A stretch of DNA of 64,000 bases from VGBV01 sp963813725. GTDB taxonomy: Bacteria; Actinomycetota; Thermoleophilia; Solirubrobacterales; 70-9. Of the stretch, positions 60,142 through 64,000 are shown one piece after another. A program made the translations under genes and the position numbers. The stretch is taken from the NCBI GenBank assembly GCA_963813725.1, contig CAWFAI010000006.1:1-64000 (forward strand), given 5' to 3'. The notes under the pieces are model-generated. The model ran no database searches. It was not told where the DNA came from and worked only from the letters and a program-made list of their open reading frames with translations. Numbering within the stretch: position 1 is the first letter of the stretch; the number at the start of each line of letters is the position of its first letter.

Positions 60142-60280
60142 ATCGGAAGCGTAGTGGGGGGCCGCGGCGGTGGTCGGTCGGGTGCTGATTCGCCGCAGGA
60201 TCCGTTGCGCCTGCCTTCGTGCTGGTGGGCGGCTGCATACGCACCCTCCCCGCCCCCCGCCGCGGCCTCTGTGCGTCTGC

Positions 60281-60940
60281 CTATAGTGGCCTCGGCAGCC
60301 CCTGTCTTGGGCCTGCTGGCGAAGACTTGGCCGTGACGAGGTCGACTATGGGTTGCGGGGCCTTTTCGGGGGAGCCGGCGTCTACCGGGGGGTCGGGGTC
60401 GTATTCGATGCCCAGCTGCACGGCCTGGGCGGCCTCGTCGCCGTACTTGATCTGGATCAGGCGCAGACCCATGTCGATGCCGGCCGAGACGCCGGCGGCG
60501 GTGATGATCTTGCCGTGCTCCACGACCCGGTCGGGCACGGGCTTCGCGCCCAGCTCGGCGAGGATGTCGCGCGCGAGCCAGTGGGTGGTGGCCGGGGCGC
60601 CGTCCAGCAGCCCCGCGGCCGCCAGCAGCAGCGAGCCCGTGCACACCGAGGTCGTGAACTCGGTGCCCTCGTGAACCGAGCGCAGCCACCCGAGCAGGGG
60701 CTCGTGGTCCAGCAGGGCGCGCGTGCCGAAGCCGCCGGGAACGACCACGACGTCGGGGCCGGTGATCTCATCGATCGAGGCGTCGGCCACCAGCGACAGG
60801 GTGTCGGACTCGTTGCGGACGGGCCCCGCCCGCTCGGCGACGAAGATCGACTCGGTGTCGGGCAGGCTGTTGAGCACGTCGTGTGGCCCGGTGATGTCCA
60901 GGGCGGTGAAGCGGTCGTACAGCAGATAGGCGACTTGCAT
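60281..60940 (-). CDS. DJ-1/PfpI-family protein (isonitrile hydratase-like)
   Basis: 219 residues from ATG 60940, with GAAAGGAACTCAG upstream. The GATase1-like fold shows AYLLYDRFTALDITGPHDVLNSL, VVVPGGFGTRALLDHEPLL, and the nucleophile Cys in TTSVCTGSLLLAAAGLLDG, plus ATTHWL. These match the isonitrile hydratase/ThiJ branch. The C-terminal 40 residues are low-complexity. The exact reaction cannot be assigned. Confidence 0.85.
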   Translation of the reverse strand: MQVAYLLYDRFTALDITGPHDVLNSLPDTESIFVAERAGPVRNESDTLSLVADASIDEITGPDVVVVPGGFGTRALLDHEPLLGWLRSVHEGTEFTTSVCTGSLLLAAAGLLDGAPATTHWLARDILAELGAKPVPDRVVEHGKIITAAGVSAGIDMGLRLIQIKYGDEAAQAVQLGIEYDPDPPVDAGSPEKAPQPIVDLVTAKSSPAGPRQGLPRPL

Positions 60941-60979
60941 CTGAGTTCCTTTCTCTGGGCGGAGCCGCCCCTTTTCTAG

Positions 60980-61050
60980 CTCCCGGGAGAGGATTCCAAC
61001 CTCTGCTGCCAGGACCAAAACCTGGAGTGCTAGCGCTACACCACCCGGGA
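60980..61050 (-). tRNA. tRNA-Gln (TTG) with inverted 19-56 tertiary pair
   Basis: A 71-nt cloverleaf: acceptor TCCCGGG/CCCGGGA, discriminator G, anticodon stem CCAGG/CCTGG with loop TTTTGGT (anticodon TTG), 4-nt variable loop and T-stem AGAGG/CCTCT. The T-loop is TTGGAAT, with G at position 56 where C is nearly invariant. The D-loop is AGCGCTA, with C at 19 where G is nearly invariant. The two changes compensate, giving C19:G56 in place of G19:C56. CCA is not encoded. Confidence 0.9.
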
Positions 61051-61140
61051 TCGAAGGCCGAGTCTACGGCTGGGGAGAGATTGAGCGAGCCAGGACCAAG
61101 CTCGGTGGCGGGGCCGCGTGGGCTGGGATAGGGTCGGCCC

Positions 61141-61620
61141 GTGGCCAAGGAATACGTGTTCCGGGATGAGTGGGATGCGGATGCGCCGCAGCAGGCGCTG
61201 TTCGAAGCGCTCGCCGACGCGCGCACCTACCCGGAGTGGTGGGTCCCGGTCTACAGGGAGGTCGAGGGCGACTGCGAGCCGGCCGTCGGCTGCCAGACGC
61301 GGCAGCGGTTCAAGGGCAAGCTGCCATACGTGCTGAAGACGACCTCGGAGATCGTCAACTACGAGCCGCCCGAGACATTCGAGGTGAAGGTGGTCGGCGA
61401 TCTCAGCGGCAAGGGCGTCTGGACGCTCACCCCGAACCAGGACGGGGCCGTGCATATCCGCTTCGACTGGACCGTGTTCGCCGACCGGCCGCTGCTGCGG
61501 TTGCTGACGCCGGTCGCTCGCCCGGTCTTCCGCTGGAACCACAATTGGTCGGCGGCGCGGGCGGCCGAGGGGCTTGAGCCCTACGCGCGCCGGAAGGCCG
61601 GGCTGGAGCCCGCCGGCTAG
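61141..61620 (+). CDS. SRPBCC (START/polyketide cyclase-like) protein
   Basis: 159 residues, GTG start. The helix-grip fold is visible: YVFRDEWDADAPQQALFEALADARTYPEWWVPVYREVEG, LKTTSEIVNYEPPETFEVKVVGDLSG, HIRFDWTVF, and a long C-terminal helix (RWNHNWSAARAAEGLEPYARRK). The family binds hydrophobic ligands in a deep pocket. No catalytic residue is obvious. Situated after tRNA-Gln and divergent from the DJ-1-like gene. Confidence 0.88.
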   Translation: MAKEYVFRDEWDADAPQQALFEALADARTYPEWWVPVYREVEGDCEPAVGCQTRQRFKGKLPYVLKTTSEIVNYEPPETFEVKVVGDLSGKGVWTLTPNQDGAVHIRFDWTVFADRPLLRLLTPVARPVFRWNHNWSAARAAEGLEPYARRKAGLEPAG

Positions 61621-61639
61621 CCGTTCGCGGGCTGGCCGG

Positions 61640-62887
61640 CTAGTCGCGAGCGCGGCCGCGGGCCACCTTGCCCGCCTCGGTGCCCGGCTCGCCCGCCGGG
61701 CCCGTCGGCGAGGCGATGCCCAGCACCCGCATCGCCTTCAGTCCCAGCCCCAGCTTCTCGCGGCCCACGGTCGAGGTGACGTCGTGGCCGCACAGCTCCT
61801 TGGCGCGCTCCAGCCGGTAGCGGATCGTGTGGCGGTGGGTGAACAGCTTCTGCGCTGTCGCGGCGACGTTGCCGTCGTGGTCCAGATAGGCCTCCACCGT
61901 CTTCACCAGCTCGGTCTCGTACTGATCGTCGTAGGCGACCAGCGGCGCGACGGTCTCGTCGTAGAAGCGCTCCAGCTCGGCCGGGTCCTCGCTCATGGCG
62001 GGCAGCAGCAGGCGGTAGGCGCCCGTGTCCTCGAAGGCGAGCTGCGCCAGGCCCTCGGCCTCGCCGACGTTGGCGGCGAGGCGCGCCTCCTGGCCGGCGC
62101 GATAGAGGTCAACGGGATCGGCGGCCAGGCGGCTGCGGGAAACCGTCACCGCGAACCCGTTCAGCTCCTGCCCCAGCTCGGCGACCAGAGCCTGAGCGGC
62201 CCTCGCCAGGCGCTCGTCCTCGGTGGCGGGGACGATCGCGACGATCTCGGCTCCCTCGCCGGGATGGTCCCCCTCGGCGGCGAGCGCGCCGTTGCTGACC
62301 GCTCGCACGGCGCGCAACGCCAGAATCAACGCGCGCGAGCGCCAATCGCCGCTCTGCGCGGCCCGCGGGTGCGTCCGCGCGATCAGCACGCCGGCGCCGT
62401 CCGAGAAGTCGGCACCCAGCTCGGCGGCCCGCGCGGCGATGTCGCCTCTGTCGGTGATCTCCCGGCCGAGCAGCGCGCGCACGAAGTCGCTCGCGGCCTC
62501 CTCGCTGGCCCACTCCGGCGAGCGCGAGCGCTCGAGCTCCAAGCCGAGCAGGGTCGTGACCATGCCCAGCAGCGAGGCACCGGGCTCGGCCTCGCCGATC
62601 GGGCGCCAGCGCAGCTCTCCCACCGCGGTATCGGCGACGCGAAGCTCGTGGGAGCGCACGGCCTCACCGCCCGAGAGCAGCTTGCTCTCCTCGTCGGGCG
62701 AGGCGGCGGCGACGGCGAGCACGGCGCTCGAGCGGTCGATCAAGGCGACGCTCGCGTCGAGCACGGCCGAGGCCGCGCGGGCCACCGCGGGCAGCCCCGA
62801 GCCGGCCTGGATCGCCTCGGTCAGGGCCCCGATCGTGGCCTCGTCGGCGCCCGCGGCGGCGGGCTTCCTCTGCTGCTTCGCGCTCAT
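61640..62887 (-). CDS. PucR-family (PucR C-terminal HTH) regulator
   Basis: 415 residues. The N-terminal half resembles a GAF-like or GGDEF-related sensor region (ALIDRSSAVLAVAAASPDEES, LGRE ITDRGDIAARAA region). A central domain is typical of PucR/CdaR proteins. The C-terminal HTH_30 motif is clear: VEAYLDHDGNVAATAQKLFTHRHTIRYRLERAKELCGHD. Such factors control purine, sugar-acid or other catabolic genes in response to metabolites. No target gene is adjacent. Confidence 0.88.
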   Translation of the reverse strand: MSAKQQRKPAAAGADEATIGALTEAIQAGSGLPAVARAASAVLDASVALIDRSSAVLAVAAASPDEESKLLSGGEAVRSHELRVADTAVGELRWRPIGEAEPGASLLGMVTTLLGLELERSRSPEWASEEAASDFVRALLGREITDRGDIAARAAELGADFSDGAGVLIARTHPRAAQSGDWRSRALILALRAVRAVSNGALAAEGDHPGEGAEIVAIVPATEDERLARAAQALVAELGQELNGFAVTVSRSRLAADPVDLYRAGQEARLAANVGEAEGLAQLAFEDTGAYRLLLPAMSEDPAELERFYDETVAPLVAYDDQYETELVKTVEAYLDHDGNVAATAQKLFTHRHTIRYRLERAKELCGHDVTSTVGREKLGLGLKAMRVLGIASPTGPAGEPGTEAGKVARGRARD

Positions 62888-62908
62888 CGCAAGAGCTTAG
62901 AAGCCGGC

Positions 62909-63172
62909 CTAGAACCAGCCGCTGATGTCGTCCCAGTAGTAGAAGACGACCCCGCCGAGAATCAGTCCCGCGATCACGAGAGCGGCCAGCACGAAGAGCG
63001 ACAGAAAGCCGGCCGCGAGCTTCTCCCAGCGGCGGCCGTAGGAGCCCAGCGCGGGCACCAGGATCAGGCCGATGAATGCGGCCAGCGAGACCAGGCCCGC
63101 CGCTCCGAAGAGGTAGTACTCAGTCCCCAACGCGAGCAGGGGCGCGCCGATTGCGCTCAGCAGTTCGCTCAT
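62909..63172 (-). CDS. Small multi-pass membrane protein, unknown function
   Basis: 87 residues with two or three hydrophobic helices (LFGAAGLVSLAAFIGLILVPAL, LAAGFLSLFVLAALVIAGLILGGVVFYYW). It overlaps the PAP2 gene's 3' end by 53 bp in a different frame, so the two are probably translated from one message. No family recognised. Confidence 0.65.
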   Translation of the reverse strand: MSELLSAIGAPLLALGTEYYLFGAAGLVSLAAFIGLILVPALGSYGRRWEKLAAGFLSLFVLAALVIAGLILGGVVFYYWDDISGWF

Positions 63173-63992
63173 CAGGGCGGGGATTGTCGCGGAAATGCGT
63201 CGCGACCAGCGCGATGACGGCAGCCAGGGCGAAGGCCGAGAAACCCAGGGCCCACCCCGAGATGACGTCGCTCAGCCAGTGCACGCGCAGATACACGCGC
63301 GTGAGGCCGATCGCGGCCGTGACCGCCAGCCCCACCGCGATCAGCAGGCTGCGCCCCGCGATCCCCGGCCTCGTGCGAAAGGCGACGGTCACGGCCAGCC
63401 AGGTGTAGACCGTCGCGTAGGCGGCGTGCTTGCTGGGGAACGCCGAGCCGTCCACCTCGACCAGGCCGCCCGGGGGCCGCGGCCGGTCCGTCCAACCCTT
63501 GATCGCGCTCGTGAACACGATGATCGTGACCATTCCGGCCACCAGGACGGCGAGCTCGGTGTAGCGCCGCCGCGCCGCGAGCACCGCGGCCGCCGCCAGC
63601 GCCAGCGGGCCGACCACCCACAGCGAGCCGAAGAAGGTGACGCCCTCGGCGAGGTCGTCGAGCCAGCCGGCGCGGATGTCGTCGGCGAGGTCGAGCGCTG
63701 CGGAGTCGGCGCCGGTCGGCGCGGGATCGCCGGCGACGGTGGACCAGTAGGCGATCAGCACGAAGAGGCCGACTGAGAGCACGGCCATCAGCGTCGTCAA
63801 CTCCAGGCCCAATCCGCCCGGCGTCAGCCGCTGCCACAGAAAGCGCGCCTGGGGCCGCAGCCGCCGCGCCAGGGCCAGCACCGGTAGCAGCGCGCGGCGC
63901 CGCTCCATCTCCGCCACGACCTTGCGGCGGTTGGCCCGGACGCGCAGGTAGCGGATCAGCACGACCACCCCGACCACCAGGCCGACGAACAC
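63120..63992 (-). CDS. PAP2-family phosphatase (5' end may lie outside the window)
   Basis: 290 residues as seen, from GTG 63992; no stop separates this from the window edge, so the true start may be further upstream. After an N-terminal hydrophobic segment and an Arg-rich stretch come about five membrane helices. The three PAP2 phosphatase motifs are present: KGWTDRPRPP, the catalytic-His region FPSKHAAYAT, and RVYLRVHWLSDVISGW. It would dephosphorylate a lipid such as undecaprenyl pyrophosphate or phosphatidic acid at the membrane. Confidence 0.88.
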   Translation of the reverse strand: MFVGLVVGVVVLIRYLRVRANRRKVVAEMERRRALLPVLALARRLRPQARFLWQRLTPGGLGLELTTLMAVLSVGLFVLIAYWSTVAGDPAPTGADSAALDLADDIRAGWLDDLAEGVTFFGSLWVVGPLALAAAAVLAARRRYTELAVLVAGMVTIIVFTSAIKGWTDRPRPPGGLVEVDGSAFPSKHAAYATVYTWLAVTVAFRTRPGIAGRSLLIAVGLAVTAAIGLTRVYLRVHWLSDVISGWALGFSAFALAAVIALVATHFRDNPRPDERTAERNRRAPARVGD

Positions 63993-64000
63993 CCCGAACC

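Overview
The window is about 64 kb of high-GC bacterial DNA with densely packed genes, GTG and TTG starts, and many 1-4 bp start/stop overlaps. The gene content is actinobacterial: an Rv0233-like R2lox oxidase, a PucR-type regulator, and the glmU-prs / rplY-pth / mfd-mazG-eno-divIC gene set. Other traits (a collagen-like secreted protein, RTX-type repeats ending in a CGPGRD-like tail, an archaeal-type class I FBP aldolase, a CsrA homologue and many ECF-like and membrane novelties) point to the deep-branching Thermoleophilia/Solirubrobacterales. That placement is inference from gene content, not from a marker-gene tree.

Layout. 1-3.5 kb: initiator tRNA-Met, a membrane-anchored protein, a frameshifted collagen-like gene, a frame-disrupted HTH-membrane gene and ppx. 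3.5-9.7 kb: an AT-richer gap, a MarR/MFS pair divergent from a covalent-flavin oxidoreductase, a secreted protein, an acyl desaturase and a cold-shock protein. 9.8-15.1 kb: recQ, a substrate-binding lipoprotein, a zinc-ribbon protein and a ThDP enzyme. 15.2-18.9 kb: a five-gene secretion operon built round a SipW-type (Ser/His) signal peptidase and TasA-like secreted proteins, the last carrying RTX repeats. 18.9-34.5 kb: a class III nucleotide cyclase, aldehyde dehydrogenase, tRNA-Leu, an ECF sigma factor fused to a zinc-binding anti-sigma-like domain, R2lox, dienelactone hydrolase, an inactivated rhomboid with a zinc ribbon, an HxlR regulator, a GCS2-type ligase divergent from FBP aldolase, a nuclease and csrA.

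34.6-43.7 kb holds four tandem, translationally coupled paralogues of a large GT-C-like polytopic membrane protein. They follow the cell-division and housekeeping run divIC-eno-mazG-prsA-mfd (43.7-50.9 kb) on the same strand. 50.9-60.1 kb: a frameshifted LysE exporter, enoyl-CoA hydratase, pth, rplY, an ABC1 kinase, a GDPD, a lipoprotein, and then prs-glmU. Between the lipoprotein and prs lies a roughly 1-kb segment carrying a small molybdopterin-binding (Mop) gene. A 19-bp exact copy of the prs 3' end bounds it, as expected for an attachment-site duplication left by an integrated element. 60.2-64 kb: a DJ-1/PfpI protein, a tRNA-Gln with an inverted 19-56 tertiary pair, an SRPBCC protein, a PucR regulator and a PAP2 phosphatase running to the window edge.

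Strongest leads: the four-paralogue membrane cluster, the SipW/TasA/RTX operon, the prs-3'-end duplication round mop, the sigma/anti-sigma fusion, the catalytically dead rhomboid and the tRNA-Gln tertiary-pair swap. Three genes (collagen-like, HTH-membrane, LysE) each read through only if one or more +1 shifts are allowed. Whether these are real lesions or assembly errors cannot be decided from the sequence alone.
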